From Marchantia polymorpha subsp. ruderalis (taxonomy: Eukaryota; Streptophyta; Marchantiopsida; Marchantiales; Marchantiaceae): a stretch of DNA of 64,000 bases. The stretch spans positions 11,792,501-11,856,500 of the forward strand of contig AP031351.1 of NCBI GenBank assembly GCA_037833965.1, read 5' to 3'. The notes under the pieces are model-generated. The model saw only the letters and a program-made list of their open reading frames with translations, was not told the origin of the DNA and did no database searches. The position numbers and the translations under genes were made by a program. The first letter of the stretch is position 1. Every line of letters begins with the position of its first letter. Below are positions 25,585-39,293 of the stretch, piece after piece.

Positions 25585-28500
25585 CTTCGCTGCCTTTCGC
25601 TGGACAGTGAAGGAGGGATGGGGCGCAGACGAGGAAAGAAATCACAGAATGAATGATCTTCAAGAGCCCGAGGGCAGAGACGTATCCTCGCTGCTCTGCC
25701 AGTGGACGAACGGGATGGCCGAAGGGATTAGGCAGCGAGCGATGGCCCGAGGCCCACTGCCGAGTGGGCAAACCGTGCGCGCAACCGCGCCCTCTCGGGC
25801 CCTCGTGACAGCATCCCCGCGGTTCAGTCTTCCCTCCGCAGTCGGACATTAGGTGGTGGACCCAACCACCTTCGCGGATGGCGTTCCTTTAGAACTCTCT
25901 CCGGTCTCGACAAGCCTTCGCATATCTCGATAATCGAGCAAAATAAAAAGTTCGCCGATAATCGAGATTTTTAGAGTCGTCGAATGCGTGTTTGCCAGAA
26001 CCGTCTACACCATTAATCTTCGAGGGAGGCCGCCTGCGTGACGAGGTTCACGAAAGAAAAAGAATTCTGGATTTCGCAAATTATCCCTTCGCCGGGGTGC
26101 AAGATAGGCAAGCCGCGTGCGGGCTGATATCTTTTATCTTTACTACGAAAGTCGGACAACCACGTTCCGGCAGATGCGCCAGAATCTGCCGGAACATGCG
26201 GCGACCACGTGCGGTGCATCGTCCGCGCGAAGTGTCGAGAGGAGCGGAGCACGAGGGAGAATCCACGGCTTCGATTCGTGCGCCTCGTATCCACGGTCCT
26301 GGACCAAACCCGCTCACGGCTCTCGATCGAGAGGATTGCGCGCAACCACGCAGTTCAAAGTAGACGCAGCGCGGTATGAGATGAGTCTGGCTCTGGGGCG
26401 TCTGGGGCGTCGACCGGAATCAGACAAAGCGGAGGCAGCACATCCGAGTCGACCAATCCGAAGCTCCGGACGAGCAGCTTCGCTATCGGACGGCGCGATG
26501 GTTCGCGCAATTCATCTGCCCACTGCCACTTTTGGACCACATATACCTTACCGCTCTATCGGTTCTATCGGCTCCATGCTCTTCGTTGAACGGCCCCCAC
26601 CCTAAACGAGCGTCTGATGGCCTGCTGAAGTTCACATCATCTCGGTTCTGCGCCTTCCCTCGTGTTAGCTGGATGGCTGGATGGGCACGAAGAAGGCGAG
26701 GGCAGAGCGCTCCGTCGAGCATGTCGACGATCGAGCAAGAAGTCACGAAGCTCGTCTCCCGGGGGCTTGTTACTCGGTGGTTAATCTAGTAACGGAAGCA
26801 GGCAAGGCAGCCGACAATTTCAGTGGCTGAGGATTTTAGATGGAAAATGCTGCATGGCACGAATTTGTGGGGGCACTCGCTCCGTACAAAACGCCGGGAT
26901 AACATTGTCAGAGGAAAAGACGAGGTACATTACAGTGTCACACTGCGTTGATCTCCGATCGAGCGCACGGAAGGAAGAACTTTCTTTGGAGAAACGTTCC
27001 ATCGTTGCGGAGCTAGCATGAGCCCAGAGCGATTCTACGAGAAAGTAGTCCAGGTTGTTTCTTCCGAACTAACTCGGCTTCCGCAGCATTCGCGAAGTTA
27101 CACTTTGAAGTTACACTTGGTGACAGCGGTCTGCCTTTCTGGTTCTGGCATCAGCAATAGGTGACGTTTTCGAAAGTGGTTCTGTCGTTGCCGAGGGTGT
27201 CTGGACTGTCGACATCTAAGTGTTGGTTCGGGTATACGTACGTCTCGTTAAATCCGAAAGAACCTGTGAAATCAGTCAGAGAAAGAATGGAGAATGCTCA
27301 CATTGTGCTTTCAAGAACACGACCTTCATTAGACTGCTCTGCACCCGTTCCCAGATAACATCTCAAAGAATGTCGATGTGCTTAAAGTTGCAGCTCCAGC
27401 CTCCCTGCTCGTAATGTTCTATCTAATAACGAGATTAACTCTAAACGTTCGCGCTGCGTGAACGTGTGCTCTGAAGAACCCGCTATTTTCGCCCGCTAAG
27501 ACTATCCTGTCCTGTATATTTCATTGGCCCAGGTACAGTCAGACGCTCTGTCGCGCACAACAGTTTCCATCGCTCACGATAAAGAACTTGTGGACTGAGA
27601 GGCTTGAGAAGGTGGAACCTACTGTCAATCAAACTTGAGCATCAGTTCAGCAACAGCTGAATCTATGGATGGGTACCGGCTGTAGAAGGTGCATTGCGAG
27701 AGGATCCGAGGCTTTTGCTTCGTCGTAGAGATCATCGTGAACAAGAGGAACACAAACATCACTCACAGAGACGAACTTCTTACACGTAGCACCTTCTTGG
27801 TACGACTCGTGACTAGGTACACCATGTAGCATAAGATAGGGCCGACAGTCGCGGTTTAATATGCTAGAAGCCATTACAATTCAACGGAAAGTATACTTAG
27901 GACTAGGTATGCACGGCCGGACACTTGATAGGTACCTGAGAGCCGGACAAAGACGAGAGTCTCACGCACAAATCCCGAATTTCATTGCTGGGAGCCGGCG
28001 GCTTAGCCATTTCATCCACACTCAGAGTAGCGGACTGCCCTATGGTGTTGCTGAGACTTCTTCTAGCGTCCGTAACACTCTCGACGGATCTCAGCTCGTT
28101 CTTCTTATTCTTGATGTGTCGGAGAGGACGTAAACGAACTGCAACGCAGTAGGACCATGCACGTCGAGACTCGAGAGGAAGTGGCTTATGAAGAAGTTCA
28201 GCAGGCGTAGTAGAAGCAAGCCAAGAAAGCAAGGCATTTACGTCAAGAAGAAAATTGTCGTGGCAATGAATGCAAGTGATGGACAGGCCCTCTTCAAGCA
28301 GCCGCCGGAGACCTGCCCGTGAACGGACCTCTGTGACCGTCAGCCCGCCATTACCGACCCATCATTCCGGCCGGCCGTCACCTCGCTGCCGCAGTTCAAC
28401 ATGACGCATGTGAACACAAACCTCACTGAAACCTTCCCATCGTTGATCTATCCACTCGCTCCCTTTCATACCGACACCGGATTCGACCCTCGCGTTGGTT

Positions 28501-28850
28501 CGTCATTTCTCGCCATGGAATTGGAACAAGTCCGCTAATCCTACCCAATCCGCTCAGAAGTGAGCAATTGTGTTTCATCCATAGTTGTCTCACTCGTACT
28601 AAAATTGCTCGTTTAGTCTTTTGCCACTTCGCCACGTATTTGCGTGCTCAAATCCCATTCTACAATGATGCGTCTTCTCCCCGGATGTGTTCTAGTATGG
28701 GACCAATTGCAAAAGATGTAATTACTACAGATAGATTTCATTAGCCTGTACAAGGATATAAGACTATGTGTAACCATTATATTAGATTCAAATAGTATCA
28801 CAATGAAATACATAGACTATACCAACTAAGAGATACCAAACTTCCGCCAA
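25585..28850. other. peroxiredoxin promoter side and unresolved intergenic DNA
   Basis: 25585-26000 should hold the 5' UTR and promoter of the peroxiredoxin gene. Further right there are overlapping frames on both strands. The most protein-like are on - at 27903-28232 (contains TLSVDEMAKPPAPSNEIRDL) and 27647-27874 (contains KFVSVSDVCVPLVHDDLY), with a cag/gtacct donor-like site between them. They may be exons of a gene I do not recognise, but I could not join them with confidence. Confidence 0.3.
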
Positions 28851-31800
28851 CCCTAGTAGCATGTAATGATGCATCGTTTACCAATGTGAAGATGTTTTCA
28901 TTTTCATTTTCATTTTCTGTTTTCATTTTTCTACAAACAACGATGAAATATACAGGCCTTAGAGTTTGATAGCTTATAAATCATAGTACGGTAGGCTTCA
29001 TGCAATCTCAAAAAGAAAACTACATCAATTATCAATGTATCTTCTACAGTGAAATAAAGAAAATACGAAGCCAGGAACAACTTGAAGTTCAAAGCAACAC
29101 TGAAATTAGATTATTCCTTCACAATGCATTTTAGAGAAAAGCTTTTCTATTCCCAATATCTATACTTTGAATATAAAATTATTAAAATCACAGGAGAATA
29201 TTTGTAATACATTTTGAAATTGCAATTAACATAGTAAATAGTCGTTAGGATTTGAAATTATCAAGTGAGTCTTGAAAGTCTGAAATGTATAGTCTGATAA
29301 GTTTTGATTATAAAATTGGAACTAATTTTTATATATTGAAAATAATAATAATTAATAAGTGTTAAAATATAAATCAAGTCTCGAGTTAGTTCTAGGGTAA
29401 GTCACCATAATTAGGTTTGATCTTAAGATTTCAAGTTTAGGGTTACCTAAGACTTAAACTTGAAACCCAAGTATATACACAGGAGGTGTGTCTCGTCCAT
29501 AACAATAGAATCAACTTATATCTTATAAATCTTTAGAGTAAAGTAATAGTTGTTGTTCCCGTGGAAGGAGACCAAACTCTAATGATCTTTGTTTTTGCCT
29601 TAACACAATCTTATTTTTAATTTAATAATAATATGATCAGAAAAAAATTGCCTTTGATTTTTGAAATACGTATAATTTCTATTTTTAAACACATTTTAAA
29701 TTAAATTTTTTTTTTATTTTTCACATATAACATTAATAAATTACTTTAAATTCAGGGAAAAATTGAAATTTATTTCATACATGAATTTTTGGTTTTTACT
29801 TCTTATTCAAGATGTTAGTTTTGAATTAAATTTGATTAACAAAATTATGTCAAGGATGAATTAATGAACATGAAATGCAATAGATTTAAGTATAAAATTA
29901 TAAATTTTATATTATATGCTGGAAAAGAACCTTGTGAACTTTCATGTTTAGAAAAGAAAAAGCTCGCTTTATAAATTCAATAAATAGTTATGCAACATGT
30001 GTGAAACAAGTTGCGTAGAGTCTAAAATGTTACAATATATGATCGTATAAAAATAAATAAAATAGTGAGCAAATTTGCATAATAAAAATAGGATTCTAGA
30101 TAAAAAATTATGCTAAAATTTAGAAGTAAAATAACAAATTTCATTGATAAATACAATTAGTTAGTCAAATGTATCAATTCATAATTTTATATGTGAAAAA
30201 ATTATGAAAAGCTAATTTTTTATATATCAATATAGATTTTTTTAATCAAATTTTATCCAAGTATATACATAAAAGTCAATGTATCTGTATTCAATGCTAT
30301 ATTAGCATTTACCATTTACAAAATCTTATGTAAAACTCTATTGACTTTTGCAAGATCGAATTTGTTTATTAAATTATTTACTTATGTCAAGGTATTTTTT
30401 TTTAAATTTCATATTTAGTCACGTTACAGATTATAAATTTTTTCATTTTACTTTAAAGATAGTGTGTTGTTCACGTTAGGTTACAGTTTTCTTTTATTTG
30501 CAGTAAACCTCAATCTATTTAATATACAGAGTGTAACATTGATGATAATCTACTTTCTTATCCTGCCATGATCATAAACCTTCAAAAAATTTATGATAGT
30601 GAAAATCAAAATTTTTTTCTTTTGTAGATCAAATTTAAGAATTTAAGAGATTAAGAAACTAATTTATCATTTGAATGTTAGCGTTGTGAAACTGTGTACA
30701 TGCCCAATATATGCCAATGTATTGAAGTTATTAAATTTCATTTTTTTCCTTTTAATTTCAAAAGGTTTCATTTCTAAGATTTAACAAATTCAATATTTTA
30801 CTCTTTAAATTTTGAATATTTTTTCCATAATAATTTAAATCATAAATTCAGCTTTCACTGTATGATATTAACTTCAAGCTAATCAGTTTATTTTGAAAAT
30901 ATAAACAAATCTAAAAATAATATCTGCATGATAAATTTGTTCATCGATTAGCCGCATTCTATGACGAAATTTTTGTGGCATAGGTTTTAAACGTTGCAAA
31001 CTACATTAAAAGCAAGTTTTTTATTTTTAAAAAGTAAATTAAAATACTTATAGAATATCAATGAAAATCAACTTAATAGTCTAAGCAATACGAAAAGTTA
31101 AAATATAATTATGAAATATATTCTGTATTTTTCTTAGCTTCATCATAATAACCCTCTCACTTGAGATCTCTTCAAGATTTTCCCGCCTCGGCGCTCTTGC
31201 CACTGCAAACATAGCCAAATCAAGAAAGCGGTTATCTTAAGTCTAATCAAATGCAGCAAAAGTTTTAGTTAAATCTCTTAATGTATATATTTTATTAGCA
31301 ATAGACATGCAAAACTATTTACATTTTAATAAAATTTGCAATGAATATAACTTGAATCATGATAACATAGTATCACTTTTAATTCTATTATGACATAATT
31401 TTAGATGCATTGCGTTGTAAGATGACAGTCTATGAATCAAGTACAAAAAGTTGAACTGCTTCATACAAAATGTATGTTGTGTACAATAATAACATTTTGC
31501 ATCATGATAGATAATAATGGTTCTAATTCAGAAATTTAGTGGACGTCAGTAATAAATTAACAAGGTGTATAGAGTGTATTTGCTTGCGGCACAGAATTTT
31601 AACAATATAGAGATCTAACATAAATTGATATTGCTTGTATTATGTGTTGGAGTTCCACAATGTAATAACACTTCACTGAAAATCAATTTCGATAAGATTC
31701 ATGATCATTATCATAACAGTTTTGTCCCGTTCTAATTTTTAGAGTGTTCTCATTCACTTTTTCGTTTTTAAGCGTGATTATATTGTTGCAAAAGAAATTA

Positions 31801-32471
31801 ATAAAGGAGATCTGATCATGGTTTCTGTACATATATATATTTCAGCTGGATGTGGTGTCTTAAATCGAGATTGTGATGGGCGAACGAATTTGTTCACTAG
31901 AAGTTCACATTGAAATTTGACCCAGATGGACTGATTTTGGTCTCTGTCCATAGTACAAATCCGTATAATAATAATACCGCTGTCAATTAGACACCATACT
32001 CATCTACTGAAGCATATCCTACGTACACATTAGCTAGCTGCCATGTAAAAACCAAATCCATCGAGAGATAGTGCAACCGTACAACATCAACTCCTCTTTA
32101 GATGTCTGGAATGCATAACACGGGGCATGAGTGGGGAATACATTCAGTTGTGTCTATGGCTCCTCATTCATGTTACGTTCTGCAATTGCTTCAATGTTCT
32201 CCAAGGTTTCATGCTACTTCGCTCGCGGATTCTGAAGAAACATAAACACAACTGTTGAAGAGGCCACAACAGAATCCTCAAGGACATACTTCCGAACCAC
32301 TAATTCGCTCTAGATCGAAGCACATATTTTCCAAATGCTAAGAACTAAAAACTAGAGGAACTGGGAAGTTTCAAGTTTCAAACTGCATTGGTCTTGAGTT
32401 AAATACAACAATGCGGGTTCAAAATTAGCTCGTTTGCATCCTTGAAGTTTCCAGGACAATCAAGTCGATAT
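28851..32471. other. very AT-rich intergenic block
   Basis: No long open frame on either strand. A tttca microsatellite lies at about 28896-28930. The rest is low-complexity AT-rich sequence, probably eroded transposon DNA whose family I cannot tell. The last few hundred bases should contain the IBA57 3' UTR. Confidence 0.5.
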
Positions 32472-35400
32472 CTACGCAGCTGCTACTGTTGTTTGGTGCT
32501 CCTCTCTCCCCCATTCACCTGGCCACCATTTCGGTCGTATAGCTTTCAATCGAACATTCTTGGCGGGAATATCCAGTTTTAGCTTGCTTGTTGCTCGTTG
32601 AGCTGCATCCAACCTTATAAGGGCAAACCCGCGAGGTCCTAGAACTGTTGTGACTTTTCCAACCTTCTTGTTGGATTCTGCATCCAGAATATCTACCCCA
32701 GGCACCACCTCTTGTTGAGCTTCTGCATAGTCGCATGGTAGTAAGAAGAAACCTTGTCAATTCTCCCCCTCTCGCTAGCGCATATTACTTCTTGCGTGGC
32801 AAAGTACCAGGGTAATAGAGTGCTTTCAACTGCTGTCTATGTCCGCAAGAGATATGAGGAAATTTCAAGTTTGACAAAGTTGAGATGAACTAAATCTGGC
32901 GTTCTCGCTTCATTGGAAAATATCATTATCATGGACGGTATTTAGTCTGTGGATCCAGGGCTGTTTAGCTATAGATATACTCTACAGCATCCTACAAGAC
33001 AAACCACATAAAGTCATCGTTTAACTCACCTGATCCATCTTCGAAGACAAAGTTCACAGGCATCAATCGTTTCCGAATAACCCCACGGTGATGAGTTCGT
33101 GCTACAAGTTCTTGACCTATGTAGCACCCTTTCTCAAAACTGATGGCATTCAGTCCTGCCAGATTATACTCCAGAGGAATAGCTTCTCCTGCACCAACGT
33201 CCAAGGTTTTGTAATCACTGTAAGACACAGTCTGCGGACATCCCTTAAAACTGCTTGGAAAAGAGAAGAAGAATTAGATGATGAAAAATTCAATAAAAAA
33301 TTCCGTGATTTATAGATAACTGAAGCATAGTGGGGCCAGACCTTTTGGAATCTCTGTTGATCCTTCTGCAACCCCTTGCTCTAGTCTCCAAAGTAGGTAA
33401 TACTCATCACCAACAATTTGATCTGCTGTCACCAACGGTGCTGATGCCCACATCAAAATATAATGTTATGTATTAGCTGACTTTTGTGCGCAACATTCAC
33501 AAAGATCGTGTTCAAATTAACCTTTCTTGTCAGAGAAAAGAGTGCAAAGGTCGGATGAAATACTCACGGACATCATTGCCAGGGAATACACCCCTATGTC
33601 CTAGTTCTCGCAAACGTGGATCCGCGTACCATCGCCAACCCTGTGCATCGCTCTCCGCTGTCTGTTGTGCTGATCTGTCCGTGCCACCAGACCAACCCAG
33701 AGACCCGGCCTCTGAACCATTATCCGCAGAAGCACCTCCAAACCTTTGCCAAACTTTGAAGTCAGTCGAAAGGTTTTCAATATTCACTTTGGCTCGCAGT
33801 CTGTGCCTGCAAATGACACAAAATAGTTGAGCTTTGCAAGAATAGCGTCATTCTGTCTTCGTTCGTCCTGTCCATTTCTGTCGCTCGACACTCCTCTCCT
33901 AACAGTCTCAACTGCCCACAGAGAAAATTGCTGCTATAAGGTCGTTGATCCTATAGACAACTTATGAAAACTTATTACTTTTGATCATACCATGACTCCT
34001 CTGCTCGTATCAATCCTTCTAATGAGGCACTAAATGCCTGCCGAAAGAAGACCCAAGATCGAAAAAACGATGCTTCTTTCCTTGAGTTGTAAGAAACCAC
34101 AAGCTGTAAAGGTCTAGTCCTCCGGATCTACTCCACCTAGCATTTCATGAACCGAGAAATGAATTGCAAGGCGAGAGCCCTTTGCTTTATTGCTCTCAAA
34201 TGTTGGATGTGAGGACCATCTCAGAAGTCTACGTCATGCACCAAATCTGCTCTACCTGCTCGTAGGCCTGCTTTGAAACTTATGACTTGGTAATGGTCAT
34301 TGCGCAACGAACGGTTTTTTGACTGCTGTCTTTTACAGATTTAGACTGTTCGCAGGGCATTAATATGCACTCAATAAGAGTTTCCTTTTCGAAGGGAGGG
34401 TCAAGGAAGTTTCATGAGAGGGTTTTGGTGTGAAGTGGTGCCTACACCACTTGACAGCTCCACAAGTGAACCCCTGAACCTCTTCTCCCACAATGAACTG
34501 GAAGTGAAAGACCTTACAGACCTCTTAAGATGAGATATGATGTTATCAACTTCAGCCGTATCCACATCAGCTACAAGCGCCGGCACACCATTGCCCTCAG
34601 TGTCGGGGCCAGATCCCGAACGATCGAGACGTTCAACTGATTGAGTGGGCCTATAGAGGACCAAATCGTAGAGAAATCTGCCTTGTGGACTTAGAAGAGC
34701 TGTGTACATGGGAGGCGTCATGGCAACTGGTGTCGTCGGAGAAGGTGTTGGAACTGCGGACTCAGGTATTCCTTCGAGTCTGTGGACATCATTTGTAATG
34801 AGGCCCTGCAAGAACTTGAAGACATCTGGCCCATCCAGGCTGATCACACCTCTGCTCTTCACCTGCCATGAACCAGGAGAACATGAGTATATGAGCAACA
34901 CTAGCCCAGTATACAGGCAAAGCTTTGCGTGGCTAGGAAACCCAGACTCCCATCTACTCTTTCCACTCGCTCTGGATTGGTTAGCTGCAAACAGAAAAAG
35001 CACATAACCCTAGGTGATGCTTCATGCAATCGACTGGAAGTAGGGAAATAGGGAATATCGCTAATGGCAAACAGTTTCGCATCGACATGCGATATGCACT
35101 CTGGGATATGGCAAGGCAGTAAGTATGATAGTACAATTCACGAACTGATGATATAAATACTCTTAAAGCGATGCAGGAGAGCAAAAATTCCCAATGGCAA
35201 CCAATAAACCCTGCGACGCTAAATGTCACAAACAGAGGAGAGTAGCTATTGCGTGGAGCATTTTTCCTTGCATACAGATGCATACTCACTGCATCTTCAG
35301 ACCTGAGTGAAATAGGGTCCGCGGTCGCTTAAGGGTGTGCGGCCTGAAGAGGAGGCCTCGGAAGTCTCACTCCTGGCTCCCGCTGCTCGAGTATGAAGCG

Positions 35401-35536
35401 ACACATTTTTCTCATTGACGAAGGTCGAGGCCTCCAAAAACGCGTGACAAGAAGCCCGGTACCCGCATAAGATTCTGCATGTGGGTCGCTTCCGAATCAG
35501 CTGCAGTCCAGAAGAGGCGGCTCTGTAGCTGGTCAT
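32472..35536 (-). CDS. IBA57: IBA57, mitochondrial Fe-S cluster assembly factor (YgfZ/GcvT-like)
   Basis: Six - strand exons: 35303-35536, 34522-34862, 33568-33806, 33342-33440, 33030-33188 and 32472-32722. Total 1323 bp (440 aa), all in frame. The N-terminal 45 or so residues are Arg/Ser-rich with almost no acids, fitting a mitochondrial presequence. The first folate-binding half has [20 protein letters not shown] and the second has [17 protein letters not shown], the YgfZ/IBA57 signature with its conserved cysteine. It ends with [10 protein letters not shown], also found in plant IBA57 (Arabidopsis At4g12130). The family helps mature mitochondrial [4Fe-4S] proteins with ISCA proteins, using a GcvT-like fold without aminomethyltransferase activity. 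Exon 2 could end at either of two nearby GT sites; gtctgt is chosen because it alone keeps frame into [11 protein letters not shown]. Confidence 0.95.
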
Positions 35537-37774
35537 GATTTACAGAGCGGTCATCAAGCGACCGATGACCCACTCGGGAAATTCTCGCAAAGTCCTCGTC
35601 TGATGCACTAAACCGAGGACCACAAGAAAATTCTTGCGATCCGCAGAAGCCAATCACGGCTGCAGGAAATTCAGATTCGTTTAAGAACTCCGAATCCGCC
35701 GAGCAGTTCTTTCGACTCTTTCAGACTGTCTTCTGATCGGCGTCGGTGGATGGCGACAATGCTACTGATGAGAAGCGAAGATCGACACCAAGCTGGCCCC
35801 GGAAATTTGAGCGTGAGCACGCCACAGCAGACCTGCATCGTTCTGCTGCTGCCTTCGTTCCCGACGTGTCTTCGTTCGTGGCCTTCTCGATGCTGATGTG
35901 CACAAGCAAGGACACGGCCACGTGGTTTTCCATGGATCGATTCACTCACCAAAAGCCCTTCCAGACTGCAGTCACCATGCGGGCAAGCCTTTTCATATTT
36001 ATCAACAAGGAGAAAAAGACCGAACCATGAAAGGCAATTGGTTTCAACACTCTGTAGTATGAAGATAGAAATAATGTCAACAAGACTACACGTGATTAAA
36101 AGCGAGTTCCTGTGGAAAGTGGGTTTCCGTGTAATAAATACATGATTAACCTTGCCAAATTCATTTCATATGGGGTTTAAGTGGTAGTGTTTATCTTTTT
36201 GTTTCATGATATCCGTCATTTGCCTCAACTGTACGTGTGTTTGAGTTATTGATGATTTAGAACAACAGTTTTTGTAGGAGAAGAATGAATAGTAATCAAA
36301 GATTGTCATGTAGTGATGTATGGGAAACACTGACTGTGAAGAAGGTAGTGAGGCATCTATTCATATTTTGTGTGCTGAATGTGGCCACTTTGTGAATCGC
36401 AATGATAGGTTTGAAATAAAGTTGCGATATTTTTTAAAAAAATTTCAAATGTGCTCAAATTGTTTTCCACAGAACTGTAGTGTTTTATAAGATGCAACAG
36501 CGCAGGAGATGATGTAAGTCAGTCTCAGTCTATAATAATTTTTTAATGTGATTGGAAGAGTGGGCGAATGTTTTAGCAACACAATGATGTATGTGTAATT
36601 TGTTTTAGAAAATAGTAATCAATATTTTGCAAAGCACGTTTGTTCATGTTATGCAGATTCTTATAAGCTTGGCATGCAAGAATCATCAATACACAGTTCG
36701 GTATATAGTATATACCTTCCTAAAATATATAAGTGTATATATAAGTGTATATACTATATACACTATCTGTTCAGTGTGTTTAAGGTATCCAGGTTCTTAA
36801 ATACTTGCATGCAAGAATTGTCCATAAGCCATTCGGATATAAATGTTCGGAACTGTTCAGAACCAATCCATAATTCCCGCCGATGCAAGGAGTAGATGTG
36901 TACTACGCTATCGGGATTGCTGTGCGATGGACACTAACAGGTTAAACCACAAATTTCTTAAGATGGATTGATTATGGAAGTTTGGGACTTCTGGTTCATA
37001 CGACCTATAGAGTGGTCGATGTTCCAAGCCTGAGTATTTTTGAAATAAAGAGAGTGGATGTAACGTGTAGTGGAAGATCACGGCCAAGTGTAAGAGAAAA
37101 TGAACGAACTATGGATGCCCTATTTCAACATCTTAGTGAAAGAATCGACATCAAAATACTGATTTCCAGACTCGAGTTTCCAACATGTACAGATTATTGA
37201 ACCACTTTCAGCTTACATAAAGCGAATAGATTTGGAATCTTTGGGTAAACGAACCGAATCCACCTGGAAGCTCAGTATGGCCTGATTGGGCAACAACCTC
37301 AACCTCAGCAACAATCTAACAACGACATGGATCGGACAGAGCCAATCCAACCGAGTTCAACATTCCATCGTGTGCACGGAGGACTCGAAGTTCTTACAGA
37401 ATACGACTGCAAGGCACGCAGTGAATCGCGGCCGACGTCTCCGACTTAGTCTTCGTGGAGAACGTATCGTAGAGACGTCGGCTATGAAGTGATTGATTCA
37501 TTACGTAAAACAGCGTACAGCATATGGTCGGCACAGAACTAGCCCATTCGCTATGGCAAGTCCACGACAGAAGAAGGCAGGAGCATGGACTGCACTCGAG
37601 GTGGCCGTATGGCAGGCTTTGAAAGAGGCAAAAATGGGGCAAAATGAGATGAGATGAGAGGGGAGAGGAGAGGCCTAGAGTACAAACAGCGCCATTCCAT
37701 TCCATTCCATTCCATTCCCTGGAGGTTTGCTCTTCGAGTATTCCTCCCGAGGGGCACAGAAGTTGATGGAAGGA
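35537..37774. other. IBA57 promoter side and AT-rich spacer
   Basis: 35537-36030 is GC-moderate and probably holds the IBA57 5' UTR and promoter. A + frame at 35746-36030 (94 aa, starts MDGDNATDEKRRSTP) could be a small divergent gene but matches nothing I know. 36031-37300 is AT-rich with palindromes near 36696-36765. A cattc microsatellite lies at about 37693-37717. Confidence 0.4.
36691..36770. repeat. pair of AT-rich palindromes
   Basis: Two perfect odd palindromes lie about 40 bases apart: ggtatatagtatatacc, and agtgtatatactatatacact with its centre on c. Each could extrude a short hairpin. They sit inside a loosely repeated segment: tgcaagaatc and ttcggtata near 36675-36700 recur as tgcaagaatt and ttcggatata near 36810-36840. 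Confidence 0.6.
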
Positions 37775-39195
37775 CTAGCGACGACACACCAAACCACCGG
37801 ACCTCGCGTTTCCGCAGGACGCAGATGCAGCTTGCCGGATGGTCTGGCCCGAAGGGGTGGCACCGAACTTCGACACGGCGCAGTCGGTCTGGAACAGCGC
37901 CGAGGAGACGTAGCTCTCGTCGCCGCCCATGATTGGCATCGGGACGCCCACCTTCACGGGGCTCTTGTAGCCTGGGACGTACGTCTGACCCAGGATGCCA
38001 TTCACTTCTGTCGAGAGGTTGAAGAACTGGAAGTTGAGCTCCAAGTGCGCGAAGCAGTTCTCGGCCGTGATGTCGTAATTGTGTATGCGCGACTCCTGCT
38101 TCGTTATAGGTACGACATGCGCCTCCAACTTGAAGCTCCCTTTAACCTACACGCACGCACCCATTTTCTCTTCCATGTCAGCCACCTCCCTCACGTCCCT
38201 CTTTGTTACCAACGAAACCAGAAAAAAATTTTCACAAACTCGATTGCTCTGACGTAACAGAGTGATCGACCCATGGTTGCTGTTCTAGCCTAAACCCGGG
38301 AGTTGGTTCGACAACAGACGGTGAAGTGAGTGAGATGGCCCATCTCAGCTCGAGATTAGCACAAATAAATTCCACAAATCACCACGGTCCCATCAGCGCC
38401 CATCGATGTTGTCGAGGTGGCTGCGTCGTCATGGGTTCCGATAGGCAGTTGAGAGTAGCCAATCGTGGACAGCATGATAGAATGTTGAGACGACGGGTTT
38501 GGTTTGATTTTACATCAACTCACTTGCATAGCACGAATTTGGATGCGACAGAACGAAGACGAGAAACGAGGAGTCGACGATGAGCAAGGAGTGGTGTCAG
38601 GTTGATTAGTTGAGTGTAAGTGAGGAACCTGCTAAGAATCAGTTGAGTGCTATTCTGGCAGAGAACTGAGGCATCGACCCTGCAACAGGCATATTGATTG
38701 GAAGCAATGGCATATCACTGACCGGAGAAGAGCACCAACTACGTGCGCTGTATTGGGCTCCGGTGGCACACAAAGCGAGAAAGCTGATTGAAAGGATCAA
38801 TGTCCAGCGAATAGAAAACGAGAAAGGGAAACAAATAACGATCTTTACTTCTACAGAATTTCCACAATTTAAGCTAGGGTTAGCCGGAGTGCTTTGAAGG
38901 TTGAAGTAGATGAAGGTTTCCTCGCAAAAGTTTTCCGAGCAGTCAGAGAAAGAAACGCCAGATGATACGAACATGCTTCTCTAGGGATCGTGGATTGTTA
39001 ATGAGAGGAATCGAATTGCACGCAAGGTGTTGATCCAGTAGAAAGCTGCGCATCTTCTCTTGAGGAATTTTGAGATATAGTAGAGAAATAGCTACTTCCA
39101 AGGTATGGTTCAACTGGTCTACGAGAATCAGTGCTAGGCAGGTAAATGTGTCCGACATCGAGTTGGAGCAAAATGGACGAAATTCAATCGTGCCC

Positions 39196-39293
<98 letters not shown>

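Noticed and set aside
34401-35003. 200-aa frame as an intact single exon of IBA57
   Set aside because: Both ends run into introns; only 34522-34862 is coding by phase and family comparison.
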